Shown here: positions 27,692-38,421 of the stretch, piece after piece
Position numbering within the stretch: the first letter of the stretch is position 1
Layout: each line of letters starts with the position of its first letter
Assembly: GCA_051859505.1 (NCBI GenBank)
Contig: JBHYFN010000018.1
Location: 5,254 to 69,253, forward strand
Reading direction: 5' to 3'
Length of the DNA stretch: 64,000 bases
From: JAFIEN01 sp051859505
GTDB lineage: Bacteria; Pseudomonadota; Alphaproteobacteria; Rhodobacterales; Rhodobacteraceae
Translations under genes and position numbers: made by a program
Notes under the pieces: generated by a model
Databases searched by the model: none
The model's input: the letters and a program-made list of their open reading frames with translations, nothing else
Told to the model about the DNA's origin: nothing

Positions 27692-28591
27692 ATGGAAAAC
27701 TGGGATGACATCCGCGTCTTTCTGTCGGTCGCGCGGGGCGAAAGCCTGACCGCCGCCGCCCGCCGCCTGCAGTGCGATCCCGCCACCGTGGCCCGCCGCA
27801 TCGCCCGGCTGGAAGAACGCCTTGGCGTGGCGCTGTTCCTCAGATCGCCGCAGGGCTATGCGCTGACCGATGCGGGGGGGCGGCTGCGCGCCCATGCGCA
27901 GGAGGCCGAAGAGGCGCTCCGCCCCGCCTTCGAGGCGCTGCCCGAGCCAGGCGCGCCCGGCACGCTTGGCGGGCAGATCCGCATCGGGGCGCCCGATGGC
28001 TGTGCCAATTTCCTGCTGCCGCAGGTCTGCGTCGCGATCCAGGCCGAGAATCCGGGGCTCGAGATCCAGATCCTCGCCCTGCCGCGCGTGGTGAACCTCT
28101 CGCAACGCGAGGCCGACATGGCGATCACCATCAGCCCGCCCGATGCCGGCCGGCTGACGGTGCAGAAGATCACCGACTACCGGCTGCATCTGGCGATGCG
28201 CCGCGACGGGCCCCGGGTCGCGGCGCTCGAGGATCTGCGGGGGCTGCCGCTGGTGGGCTACATTCCCGACATGATCTTTGACCGCGAGCTGGATTACCTT
28301 GGCGCGCTGGGGGCGCAGGCGGGGCGCGAGGGGGTGCAACTGGCGTCGAATTCCGTCTCGGTCCAGCTGCAGATGCTGCGCGCCGGCGGGGTGGGGATCG
28401 TGCATGATTTCGCGCTGCCCTTCGCGCCCGAGCTGATCCGGGTGCTGACCGGCGCGGTCAGCCTGCGCCGGTCGTTTCACCTTGTCCGCCATGCCGCCGA
28501 CCGCCGGTCGGACCGGATCAACCGGATCGCCGCACTTCTGGTCTCGGGCCTTCGGGCCGAGGTGGCGCGGCTCGAATCGCAGGCGGCTTGA
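27692..28591 (+). CDS. LysR-family transcriptional regulator
   Basis: The 299-residue protein has an N-terminal winged helix-turn-helix (VFLSVARGESLTAAARRLQCDPATVARRIARLE, here residues about 9-41) and a C-terminal effector domain with IRIGAPDGCANFLLP. The N-terminal sequence ENWDDIRVFLSVARG is typical of the subgroup often found next to mmsA and proline or valine catabolism genes. It is divergent from mmsA with about 100 bases between, so mmsA is the likely target. The ligand is unknown. Confidence 0.9.
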   Translation: MENWDDIRVFLSVARGESLTAAARRLQCDPATVARRIARLEERLGVALFLRSPQGYALTDAGGRLRAHAQEAEEALRPAFEALPEPGAPGTLGGQIRIGAPDGCANFLLPQVCVAIQAENPGLEIQILALPRVVNLSQREADMAITISPPDAGRLTVQKITDYRLHLAMRRDGPRVAALEDLRGLPLVGYIPDMIFDRELDYLGALGAQAGREGVQLASNSVSVQLQMLRAGGVGIVHDFALPFAPELIRVLTGAVSLRRSFHLVRHAADRRSDRINRIAALLVSGLRAEVARLESQAA

Positions 28592-28650
28592 CAGAAGGGG
28601 GAGGGGGCTGCGACCTTTTGTCATGCGGAATCCGGAAAGGGAGGTCGGCG

Positions 28651-29085
28651 ATGCTCGTTCAGCAGATACTCAGGTCGAAACCGGGAGAGGGGGTGATCAC
28701 CGTCCCGCCCGAGGCGCCGGTCTCCGAGGCGGTCGGCCTTCTGTCGGAAAAACGCATCGGCTCACTCGTCGTGTCGGGCGACGGGCAGGTGGTCGATGGC
28801 ATCCTGTCCGAGCGCGATATCGTGCGCGAGATCGGCCGGCGCGGCGCGGGATGCCTGTCAGAGACCGTGGGCCAGATGATGACGCGCAACATCATCACCT
28901 GCAGCCAGACCGACAGCGCCGATCAGGTGCTCGAGATGATGACCAACGGCCGCTTCCGGCACCTTCCGGTGGTCGAGGAGGGGCGGATGATCGGCCTGAT
29001 CTCGATCGGCGATGTGGTCAAGGCGCGGCTTTCGGAACTGGCGATGGAGAAGGACGCGCTTGAAGGCATGATCATGGGGCATTGA
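28651..29085 (+). CDS. CBS-domain pair protein
   Basis: The 144-residue protein consists of two CBS motifs (about 8-65 and 75-130), with LVVSGDGQVVDGILSERDIVR and LPVVEEGRMIGLISIGDVVK as the repeated cores. Stand-alone CBS pairs bind adenosine nucleotides and act as energy sensors or inhibitors of partner enzymes. GGGAGG eight bases upstream sets the start. It sits between a LysR regulator and coaD, with no clear partner. Confidence 0.9.
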   Translation: MLVQQILRSKPGEGVITVPPEAPVSEAVGLLSEKRIGSLVVSGDGQVVDGILSERDIVREIGRRGAGCLSETVGQMMTRNIITCSQTDSADQVLEMMTNGRFRHLPVVEEGRMIGLISIGDVVKARLSELAMEKDALEGMIMGH

Positions 29086-29215
29086 AGCCCGGGCATTGAT
29101 TCTGGGGCCTTGATCTTCGGGGCGCTGGCGCCGCGACCGCCACAGGGCGAGAGGGGGTTGCAACCCGCGGCGCAATAATGTTGCGTGGCGCCAGGCTGAC
29201 GACAAGGAATGCGCC

Positions 29216-29710
29216 ATGCGGACAGGGCTTTATCCCGGCACTTTCGATCCGGTCACTCATGGCCATACCGATATCATCCGGCGCGCCTGCCGTCTGGTGG
29301 ACCGGCTGGTGATCGGCGTTGCGATCAACCGCGACAAGGGCCCGCTCTTCACGCTCGAGGAACGGGTGGCGATGCTCGAGGCCGAATGCACCGCCATCGC
29401 CGAGGCGACCGGGACGGTGATCGTCGTTCATCCGTTCGAGAATCTGCTGATCGACTGCGCCCGCGATGTGGGCGCGGGCGTCATCATCCGCGGCCTGCGC
29501 GCCGTGGCGGATTTCGAATATGAATTCCAGATGGTCGGCATGAACCGCGCGCTCGACAATTCGATCGAGACGGTCTTTCTCATGGCCGATGCCAAGAACC
29601 AGGCCATTGCCTCGAAACTGGTCAAGGAAATCGCCCGTCTGGGAGGCGATGTGACCAAATTCGTGCCACCGGAGGTGAAAACGGCGCTGGAACGGCGCCT
29701 TGGGCCTTAG
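29216..29710 (+). CDS. coaD: Phosphopantetheine adenylyltransferase
   Basis: The 164-residue enzyme catalyses the penultimate step of coenzyme A synthesis, joining ATP and phosphopantetheine. The nucleotidyltransferase motif YPGTFDPVTHGHTDII and the second motif NQAIASKLVKEIARLGGDVTKFVP (residues about 125-149) are both present at standard positions and length. The preceding 130-base gap contains no gene that I can see. Confidence 0.97.
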   Translation: MRTGLYPGTFDPVTHGHTDIIRRACRLVDRLVIGVAINRDKGPLFTLEERVAMLEAECTAIAEATGTVIVVHPFENLLIDCARDVGAGVIIRGLRAVADFEYEFQMVGMNRALDNSIETVFLMADAKNQAIASKLVKEIARLGGDVTKFVPPEVKTALERRLGP

Positions 29711-29762
29711 GGCGTTTAGGGTTTCCTCAGGTTTATCCGTCATCTCTCCGGCAGGAGGCGAG

Positions 29763-30632
29763 ATGGCGGAACCGGACGATCACATATCACAGGGTGGGCG
29801 GGCGCCCGGTCGGCGGCGGCTGATCGGCCTGACGCTGTCCGACTGGCTGGGTGTTCTGGCCATCAGCGGGCTGTCGACGGTGCTGTCGGTGCTCAGCGCG
29901 GGGGCCTCCGGCGGCTGGGGAGCCGAGGTGATGGTTCCGGCCGTCCTGATCCCGACTTTTATCGCCTATCCCGCCTCGATCGTGCTGTTCCGGCAGCGCC
30001 GGATGATGGCCGATCTGAACGCGCGGATGCTCGATCTGTTGCGCTATGATCCGCTGACCGGGCTGATGTCGCGCCGCTTCTTCCTGGCCGAGGTCGAAGG
30101 GCTGCGCGACCGGGGCGGGGTGCTGCTGCTGATCGACGCGGACCGGTTCAAGGGGATCAACGATCACTTCGGCCATCCCGCGGGCGATGCGGTTCTGGCC
30201 GCCATGGGCGAACGGTTCCGCAGCGCGAGCGAGGAGGATGTGCTGCTGGGGCGGCTGGGGGGCGAGGAATTCGCCGCCTTCGCCCCGGGCCGCGACCTCA
30301 CGCATGGCCGCAGGTTGGGAGAGGCGATCCGCCAAAATGTCCGCGCCAGCCCGGTGCGGACCGACAAGGGCGACATCGCCATTTCCGTCAGCCTTGGCCT
30401 GTCACTGCTGCCGCCGGGTGCGGCGCTCGCGGCGGCGATCACGGCGGCGGACGAGGCGCTTTACCGCGCCAAGGGGCTGGGACGGGACCGGATGATCGCG
30501 GCGGACGAGGGGGTGGACCCCGGAACGGCTCCCGGGGCGGGCGCCGAAGCGGGGGCAGGGCCGGGCGATGAGCGGGGCGAGGATCGGGGAGGGGCGGGGG
30601 CCAATGACCCGCCCCGGCGCGACGGGCTTTAG
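29763..30632 (+). CDS. Membrane-anchored diguanylate cyclase (GGDEF)
   Basis: The 289-residue protein has two membrane helices (about 24-45 and 55-78) and a GGDEF domain (about 90-250) with DPLTGLMSRRFF, DADRFKGINDHFGH and the active site GGEEF at about 166-170. It should make cyclic di-GMP at the inner membrane. The RxxD inhibitory site five residues before GGEEF is absent, so product feedback is probably lost. A Gly/Ala-rich acidic tail follows. GGCAGGAGGCGAG sets the ATG; a longer frame begins upstream at 29700. Confidence 0.9.
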   Translation: MAEPDDHISQGGRAPGRRRLIGLTLSDWLGVLAISGLSTVLSVLSAGASGGWGAEVMVPAVLIPTFIAYPASIVLFRQRRMMADLNARMLDLLRYDPLTGLMSRRFFLAEVEGLRDRGGVLLLIDADRFKGINDHFGHPAGDAVLAAMGERFRSASEEDVLLGRLGGEEFAAFAPGRDLTHGRRLGEAIRQNVRASPVRTDKGDIAISVSLGLSLLPPGAALAAAITAADEALYRAKGLGRDRMIAADEGVDPGTAPGAGAEAGAGPGDERGEDRGGAGANDPPRRDGL

Positions 30633-30703
30633 CCGCGCCCTCTGGCTGCGGCGCTGTGCCGGGCAGGGCTTGCCCGGCAGAGCGCCCGCATCCGGTGGTC
30701 AGG

Positions 30704-31705
30704 TCAGATCAGCGCGCCCATGCGCACCGCAACATCCAGCATCCGGTTCGAGAAGCCCCATTCATTGTCATACCAGGTCAGGATGCGCACCATCGTGCCC
30801 TCCATCACCTTGGTCTGATCCATGTGGAACACGCTGGAATGGGGGTCGTGGTTGAAATCGGTCGAGACCAGCTTTTCCTCGGTATAGCCCAGCACGCCCT
30901 TCAGCCGCCCCTCGGCCGCGGCCTTGATCGCGGCATTGACCTCGTCCACGCTGGTGGCGCGCTTCGCCTCGAAAGTCAGGTCCACGACGGAAACATTGGG
31001 CGTCGGCACCCGGATCGCCACCCCGTCAAGCCGGCCGGCAAGCCCGGGCAGCACGAGGCCCACCGCCTTGGCCGCCCCGGTCGAGGTCGGGATCATCGAC
31101 AGGGCCGCGGCGCGCGCGCGGTACAGATCCTTGTGCATCGTATCCAGCGTGGGCTGGTCGCCGGTATAGCTGTGGATCGTCGTCATGAAGCCCTTGGAGA
31201 TGCCCACCGCGTCATCCAGCACCTGCGCCACCGGCGCCAGGCAGTTGGTGGTGCAGGAGGCGTTCGAGACGATCAGATCCTCGGCCGTCAGGGTCTCGTG
31301 GTTGACGCCATAGACGATGGTCTTGTCCGCGCCCGCCGAGGGGGCCGAAACCAGAACCCGCTTGGCGCCGTTTTCCAGATGGATCCTGGCCTTTTCCTTG
31401 TCGGTGAAGATGCCGGTGCATTCCATCACGATGTCGATGTCGCCCCAGGGCAGGTCCGCCGGATTGCGGATCGCCGTCACCCGGATCGGACCGCGGCCCA
31501 CGTCGATCGTGTCCTCGGTCGTGGTGACGGTGCCGGCAAAGCGGCCATGCACCGAATCGTAGCGCATCAGATGGGCGTTGGTCTCGACCGGGCCGAGATC
31601 GTTGATCGCCACCACCTCGATATCGGTGCGGCCGGATTCGATCAGCGCCCGCAGCACGTTGCGCCCGATGCGTCCGAAACCGTTGATCGCCACCTTGACT
31701 GCCAT
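30704..31705 (-). CDS. gap: Glyceraldehyde-3-phosphate dehydrogenase
   Basis: The 333-residue NAD-dependent glycolytic/gluconeogenic enzyme shows KVAINGFGRIGRNVLRA, the catalytic cysteine C151 in SNASCTTNCLAP, and the C-terminal YDNEWGFSNRML. Length is standard. GGAGGACAGGAC sets the ATG. It lies downstream of tkt and a 47-codon gene on the same strand, a Calvin/pentose-phosphate arrangement seen in Rhodobacteraceae. Confidence 0.97.
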   Translation of the reverse strand: MAVKVAINGFGRIGRNVLRALIESGRTDIEVVAINDLGPVETNAHLMRYDSVHGRFAGTVTTTEDTIDVGRGPIRVTAIRNPADLPWGDIDIVMECTGIFTDKEKARIHLENGAKRVLVSAPSAGADKTIVYGVNHETLTAEDLIVSNASCTTNCLAPVAQVLDDAVGISKGFMTTIHSYTGDQPTLDTMHKDLYRARAAALSMIPTSTGAAKAVGLVLPGLAGRLDGVAIRVPTPNVSVVDLTFEAKRATSVDEVNAAIKAAAEGRLKGVLGYTEEKLVSTDFNHDPHSSVFHMDQTKVMEGTMVRILTWYDNEWGFSNRMLDVAVRMGALI

Positions 31706-31829
31706 GTCCTGTCCTCCGGGAATGCGGGGCGGGACAAACCCGCCGATCTGGGCGCCACAATTGCCATATTCGCCCAAAGGTCAACCCAAGGGCAGCAGGC
31801 GGTGTTAGCGCTATCACCTTTCCGGCGGA

Positions 31830-31973
31830 TCACCGCCAGAAGGCAAGCCTGTCGATCAGGTCGAGCCCGCGCCGGGCCAGCGCGAGCGTCGCCTCGAAAT
31901 CGTTGAGCAGGGCGTCAAGCGCGAGCGCCCCGAGGATCACCGCGAAAAGGGACAGGGCGACGGCATTCGGCAT
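31830..31973 (-). CDS. 47-residue single-span microprotein between tkt and gap
   Basis: The frame starts at ATG 31971-31973, 12 bases after the tkt stop, with GAGGGGG upstream, and encodes MPNAVALSLFAVILGALALD, then LLNDFEATLALARRGLDLID, ending RLAFWR. One hydrophobic helix (about 5-22) is followed by an amphipathic helix. I recall similar small membrane proteins ending AFWR at the tkt-gap locus in other Rhodobacteraceae, so I regard it as real although too short for most gene callers. Function unknown. Confidence 0.75.
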   Translation of the reverse strand: MPNAVALSLFAVILGALALDALLNDFEATLALARRGLDLIDRLAFWR

Positions 31974-31985
31974 CGCCCCGCCCCC

Positions 31986-34028
31986 TCAGAGCAGCGCGCG
32001 GACCCGATCCGCGACCGCAGCGCCGGTGATGCCGAACTTCTCGAACAGGGTTTCGGCCGGGGCCGAGGCGCCGAAGCCCTCCATGCCTGCGAAATCGGCC
32101 TTGGCCTCGCGGCCGCGTTCGCCCAGCAAAAGCCGGTCCCAGCCCTGCCGGACGCCGGCCTCGATCGCCACGCGCACCGGCCCGCCGGGCAGGACGCGCT
32201 TGCGATACGCCTCGTCCTGTTCGGCGAAGAGCTCCATCGAGGGGACCGAGACGACGCGGGTACCGATGCCCTCGGCCTCGAGCAGGTCTTTCGCCGCGAG
32301 TGCGACCGACACTTCCGAGCCGCTGGCCATCAGCACCGCCTGCCGCTTGGCGCCCGCTTCGGCCAGCACATAGGCGCCGCGGGCGACGAGGTTGGCGTTG
32401 GAATGGGCGGCCCGGACGGTGGGCAGGTTCTGCCGCGACAGGGCCAGAACGGTGGGCCGGCTGTTGGCGGTCAGCGCGATTTCCCAGGCCTCGGCCGTCT
32501 CGACCGTGTCGGCGGGGCGGATCACGACCGTGTTGGGCGTCGCGCGCAGCATGGCCAGATGTTCGACCGGCTGATGGGTCGGGCCATCCTCGCCCAGACC
32601 GATGCTGTCATGGGTCATCACATAGACGACCGGCACGCCCATCAGCGCCGAAAGCCGCATCGAGGGGCGGGCATAATCGGTAAAGCACATGAAGGTGCCG
32701 CCATAGGGGCGCAAGCCCCCATGCAGCGCGATGCCGTTCATCGCCGCCGCCATGCCGTGTTCGCGCACGCCGTAATGGATGTAACGGCCCTTGCGGTTCT
32801 CGGGCGAGAAGATGCCGAGGTCTGGCGTTTTCGTGTTGTTCGACCCCGTCAGATCGGCCGAGCCGCCGATGGTTTCCGTCATCACCGGGTTGACGGTTTC
32901 CAGCACCAGTTCCGACGACCGCCGCGTGGCGACCTTGGGCTTGGTCTCGGTGGCGTGTTTCTTGAAGGCGCGGATCTTGCCCGCAAGCGCCTTGGGCGCC
33001 TCGCCTGCCAGCGCGCGGGTGAATTCGGCCTGCCGCGCCTTGGAAAGCTTCGCGAAGCTCGCCTCCCATGCCGCGCGCGCCTCGGCGCCGCGGGTGCCCA
33101 TCGCCTCCCATTCGGCCTTGAGGTCGGCGGGGATCTCGAAGGGCGCGTGGTCCCAGCCATAGGCGGCCTTGGTGTCGGCGATCAGCGTCGCATCGGTCAG
33201 CGCGCCATGCCCCTTGGCCGTGTCCTGCGCCGAGGATCCCAGCGCGATATGCGTCTTGCAGGCGATCATCGAGGGGCGGGGATCGGCCTTGGCGGCGGCG
33301 ATGGCGGCGTCGATGGCCTCGGGGTCATGCCCGTCGATGGATTGCACATGCCAGCCCGAGGCGGCAAAGCGCGCCGGCTGATCGGTGGTGTCGGCAATCG
33401 AGACCGGGCCGTCGATGGTGATGTTGTTGTCGTCGAACAGCACGATCAGGTGCGACAGCTTCTGCATGCCAGCAAGGGCCAGCGCCTCCTGGCTCACGCC
33501 CTCCATCAGGCAGCCGTCGCCGGCGATGACATAGGTGAAGTGGTTGACGACCGAAGCGCCATAGCGGGCGCGCAGATGCTCTTCGGCGATGGCCATGCCC
33601 ACGGCATTGGCCAGACCCTGACCCAGCGGGCCGGTCGTCGTCTCGATCCCCGGGGCGTGGCCGTATTCGGGATGGCCCGCGGTGATCGCGCCCCACTGGC
33701 GGAAATCCTTGAGCTGCTGCAGCGTCATCTCGGGATAGCCGGTGAGGTAGAGCAGCGAATAGAGCAGCATCGAGCCATGCCCGGCCGAGAGGACGAACCG
33801 GTCGCGGTCGGGCCAGGTCGGGGCCTTGGGATCAAAGCGCAGGTGCCGCTCGTACAGGACGGTTGCCACATCGGCCATGCCCATCGGCATGCCGGAATGG
33901 CCGGAATTGGCGGCGGCGACGGCATCGAGCGTGAGCGTGCGGATCGCGGAAGACCGCCGCCAATGGGCGGGATGGGCGGCACGAAGGGCGGCGATATCCA
34001 AGGACGTGATCCTCTTTGTGAACGGCAT
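31986..34028 (-). CDS. tkt: Transketolase
   Basis: The 680-residue thiamine-diphosphate enzyme transfers two-carbon units between sugar phosphates in the pentose phosphate and Calvin pathways. It shows NSGHSGMPMGMADVATVLY, AGHGSMLLYSLLYL, the thiamine motif GDGCLMEGVSQEA...FDDNNITIDG, and HDSIGLGEDGPTHQPVEHL. The start MPFTKRITSLDIAAL has AAGGAG about 12 bases upstream, slightly far. It heads the tkt - microprotein - gap unit. Confidence 0.97.
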   Translation of the reverse strand: MPFTKRITSLDIAALRAAHPAHWRRSSAIRTLTLDAVAAANSGHSGMPMGMADVATVLYERHLRFDPKAPTWPDRDRFVLSAGHGSMLLYSLLYLTGYPEMTLQQLKDFRQWGAITAGHPEYGHAPGIETTTGPLGQGLANAVGMAIAEEHLRARYGASVVNHFTYVIAGDGCLMEGVSQEALALAGMQKLSHLIVLFDDNNITIDGPVSIADTTDQPARFAASGWHVQSIDGHDPEAIDAAIAAAKADPRPSMIACKTHIALGSSAQDTAKGHGALTDATLIADTKAAYGWDHAPFEIPADLKAEWEAMGTRGAEARAAWEASFAKLSKARQAEFTRALAGEAPKALAGKIRAFKKHATETKPKVATRRSSELVLETVNPVMTETIGGSADLTGSNNTKTPDLGIFSPENRKGRYIHYGVREHGMAAAMNGIALHGGLRPYGGTFMCFTDYARPSMRLSALMGVPVVYVMTHDSIGLGEDGPTHQPVEHLAMLRATPNTVVIRPADTVETAEAWEIALTANSRPTVLALSRQNLPTVRAAHSNANLVARGAYVLAEAGAKRQAVLMASGSEVSVALAAKDLLEAEGIGTRVVSVPSMELFAEQDEAYRKRVLPGGPVRVAIEAGVRQGWDRLLLGERGREAKADFAGMEGFGASAPAETLFEKFGITGAAVADRVRALL

Positions 34029-34325
34029 CTGGTTTGTCGTCTCCTTACCAGTCAGGCCACCAAGTTCAAGCGCGGGCGCTAAGCCGTTCATTCGAAAGAC
34101 AGTGCCCGGCCCGGGTCGGGGCCGGGCCATTTGCGGGAAGGGGCGGGTTGACGTAATCTGAACCGAACGAGGCACGATTCGCCCGAATGGCGGTCTGGCG
34201 CGGCAATCATCGCGAAACGCGGGGGCGCCAGAGCACAAGCGGGTTCGTGGGGCAAAGCATGCGGCGCGCCCCTGACGGCCGGGTGAACGGTCGGGTGAAC
34301 GGTGCGACAGAGCAGGAACGGGCGA
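34029..34325. other. Intergenic region between tkt and the zapA operon
   Basis: No gene is seen in these 297 bases. A GCCCGGCC/GGCCGGGC hairpin lies near 34107-34130, a TTGACG element near 34148 could be a -35 for rightward transcription, and CGGGTGAACGGT is duplicated at about 34280-34303. The 6S RNA gene is near zapA in many bacteria, but I could not fold a 6S structure here. Confidence 0.4.
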
Positions 34326-34829
34326 ATGAACGAGTTGAATGAAATCCGGCAGCGCATCCTGACCGCGCTGTCCGTTGTCGAGGCCGGCGTCGGGCGGCTT
34401 TCCGCCGAACCAGCGCCCGAGCCCCCGCCCGAGCCGGTGACAGATGGCGAGGCGCCCGATCCCGCCCGGCTGGCCGCGGAGCTGGCCGAGGAGCGCACGC
34501 TGACCGCCCAGCTGGAAGAGCGGATCCGCGCCCTGAAGGAAAAGCAGGATCACCGCCTTGCCGCGCTGGACGATCAGATCATGGCCCAGCGCGCGCAGCT
34601 TGCCGCTCTGGACGGCGAATTGCAGGCCCTGCGCCAGACCAATGCCGACCTGCGCGACGTGGCCGCCCAGATGCGCGAGGCGCTGACCGAGGGCGTGGCC
34701 GAGCCGGAACTGGTCAACCGCGCCATGATGGCCGAGATCGAGGCCCTGCGCGCCACCCGCGCCGCCGACCGGGCCGAGGTCGAGGCGGTGCTGGGCGCGC
34801 TGGAACCACTGATCAGGGAGCAGGGCTGA
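34326..34829 (+). CDS. Coiled-coil protein upstream of zapA
   Basis: In this 167-residue soluble protein a Pro/Glu-rich segment (about 28-42) is followed by a long charged helix (about 45-165) rich in Leu/Ala/Glu heptads (EERTLTAQLEERIRALKEKQ, then MAQRAQLAALDGELQALRQ). Its stop overlaps the zapA start (TGATG), so the two are translated together. I do not recognise a named family. Context suggests a division or Z-ring partner analogous to ZapB, which is inference. Confidence 0.75.
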   Translation: MNELNEIRQRILTALSVVEAGVGRLSAEPAPEPPPEPVTDGEAPDPARLAAELAEERTLTAQLEERIRALKEKQDHRLAALDDQIMAQRAQLAALDGELQALRQTNADLRDVAAQMREALTEGVAEPELVNRAMMAEIEALRATRAADRAEVEAVLGALEPLIREQG

Positions 34830-35239
34830 TGCCGCAGATCGAGATCATGATCGGGGGCCGCTCGTTCGAGGTGGCCTGTCAGGACGGAGAAGAGCCGTTC
34901 CTGATGTCGGCCGCGCGGATGCTGGATACCGAGGCGACGGCGCTGTCGCATCAGATCGGCCGGGTGCCCGAGGCGCGGATGCTTCTGATGGCGGGGCTGA
35001 TGCTGGCCGACAAGACCGCCGGCCTGGAAGAGCGCCTTTACGAGACCGAACGCCAGATCGCGGCGCTGAGCGCGCATGTGGCCCGACTTGAGGCCGCCGA
35101 GACCGAGACCCGGGTCGAGCGTGTGGAGGTTCCCGTCGAGGTGCCGGTCCTGCCGCAAGAGGTCTTGCGGCTGCTGGACGATATCGCCCGCCGCACCGAA
35201 GCGCTGGCGGGGCAGATCGACGAAAAGGTCTCGGACTAG
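34829..35239 (+). CDS. zapA: Cell division protein ZapA
   Basis: The 136-residue ZapA protein promotes FtsZ filament bundling at midcell. The N-terminal IMIGGRSFEVACQDGEEPFL and MLDTEATALSHQIG...LMAGLMLADK match the family, followed by a coiled-coil and an unusual RVERVEVPVEVPVLP linker before a final helix. It shares one base with the preceding coiled-coil gene. Confidence 0.88.
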   Translation: MPQIEIMIGGRSFEVACQDGEEPFLMSAARMLDTEATALSHQIGRVPEARMLLMAGLMLADKTAGLEERLYETERQIAALSAHVARLEAAETETRVERVEVPVEVPVLPQEVLRLLDDIARRTEALAGQIDEKVSD

Positions 35240-35274
35240 GCAGACCGCGCGAGAAGCGGGGCAGGGGCCGCGCG

Positions 35275-35637
35275 TCAGGCGTTGGCGGCGCGGATCTTGT
35301 CGGCGGCGTCCTTGTCGAAGGCGATGCCCTTTTCCGCAAAAAGCGTATCCAGCTCGCCCGAGAGGGTCATCTCGGTCACGATATCGCAGCCGCCGATGAA
35401 CTCGCCCTTGACGTAAAGCTGCGGGATGGTGGGCCAGTCCGAGTAATCCTTGATGCCCTGCCGGATGTCGGCATCCTCGAGCACGTTCACATCCGCGAAT
35501 TCCACGCCCATGTAGTTCAGCACGCCCGCGACCCGGCTGGAAAAGCCGCATTGCGGCATGGATTTGGTGCCCTTCATGAACAGCACCACGCTGTTGTCGG
35601 TCACTGTCTGGCGGATGCGGTCGGCTGCGTCGGTCAT
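35275..35637 (-). CDS. grxD: Monothiol CGFS glutaredoxin (Grx4 family)
   Basis: The 120-residue glutaredoxin has the monothiol active site C30-G-F-S in KSMPQCGFSSRV and the glutathione-binding WPTIPQLY and GGCDIV motifs. CGFS glutaredoxins bind a 2Fe-2S cluster and pair with BolA in iron-sulfur trafficking and iron sensing. It ends a three-gene unit bolA - 61-residue gene - grxD with overlapping stops and starts, which supports joint function. Confidence 0.96.
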   Translation of the reverse strand: MTDAADRIRQTVTDNSVVLFMKGTKSMPQCGFSSRVAGVLNYMGVEFADVNVLEDADIRQGIKDYSDWPTIPQLYVKGEFIGGCDIVTEMTLSGELDTLFAEKGIAFDKDAADKIRAANA

Positions 35638-35819
35638 CTGCGGTCTTTTCCCTTCATGGGGCTGTCCTTGGAGCGGTAATCGTCGATCCGTATCGGCACG
35701 CGGCGGCGCCGTCCCGGGTCGTCGTCATCATCGTCGTCGTCGTCGCTCTTGCGCCGCAGGTCGCGCGCGACCATGGCGAAGGCGACCACGACAACCAGAA
35801 GAAGCAGGATCCAATGCAT
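35634..35819 (-). CDS. 61-residue membrane-anchored poly-aspartate protein between bolA and grxD
   Basis: One hydrophobic helix (about 3-18, WILLLLVVVVAFAMVA) is followed by RDLRRKS, nine consecutive aspartates (26-34), PGRRRR and a basic tail. It overlaps bolA by one base (TGATG) and grxD by four (ATGA), so it is almost certainly translated. I do not recognise a family. The acidic run could bind metal or cations on the cytoplasmic face; with BolA and Grx4 on either side an iron-related role is a reasonable guess, no more. Confidence 0.75.
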   Translation of the reverse strand: MHWILLLLVVVVAFAMVARDLRRKSDDDDDDDDDPGRRRRVPIRIDDYRSKDSPMKGKDRR

Positions 35820-36055
35820 CAGCCCGGTGCCCGCGTGGTCAGGGCCAGCGCGTGCAATTCACCGGCGGGGCCGTCCATCTTGCCCTTGAGCGCGGCATAG
35901 ACGGCGCGCTGCTGCTGCACGCGGTTCATGCCGCGAAAGCTCTCGTCGATGACCTCGGCCACGAAATGCGCGCCATCATCGCCATCGACGCGGATGCGCG
36001 CCTCGGGAAAGGCCTCGCGGATCATCTTCTCGATCTCGGTTGCAGTGATCGGCAT
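35819..36055 (-). CDS. bolA: BolA-family protein
   Basis: The 78-residue stand-alone BolA-type protein has TEIEKMIREAFPEARIRV, then HFVAEVIDESFRGMNRVQQQRAVY and HALALTT, where the last His is a likely cluster ligand. BolA proteins form 2Fe-2S-bridged complexes with CGFS glutaredoxins. GAGGAGCACC upstream supports the ATG at 36053-36055. It is first in the operon with the poly-Asp gene and grxD, 60 bases downstream of purL. Confidence 0.93.
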   Translation of the reverse strand: MPITATEIEKMIREAFPEARIRVDGDDGAHFVAEVIDESFRGMNRVQQQRAVYAALKGKMDGPAGELHALALTTRAPG

Positions 36056-36118
36056 ATGCTCGGGTGCTCCTCTACCGGCTAACCTAGGACCGTGCTGCGC
36101 AGGCTTCAAGCGGGTGGA

Positions 36119-38320
<2,202 letters not shown>

Positions 38321-38421
38321 GGCGGGCCTCTGCTGTCGTAGTGGCTCATAGGCCATGGGCGCGCGGGTGGAAAGCGGGAAGGGCGGTCGCGCGTCCTGGA
38401 CCGGGAGCGGGCGAGGGGGGC

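Noticed and set aside
34280..34303. Duplicated CGGGTGAACGGT as a regulatory repeat
   Set aside because: Two short copies only, with no dyad and no link to a known motif; noted in the region description but not called.
34029..34325. 6S RNA near zapA
   Set aside because: No long rod-like self-complementary structure with a central bubble could be drawn from the sequence.
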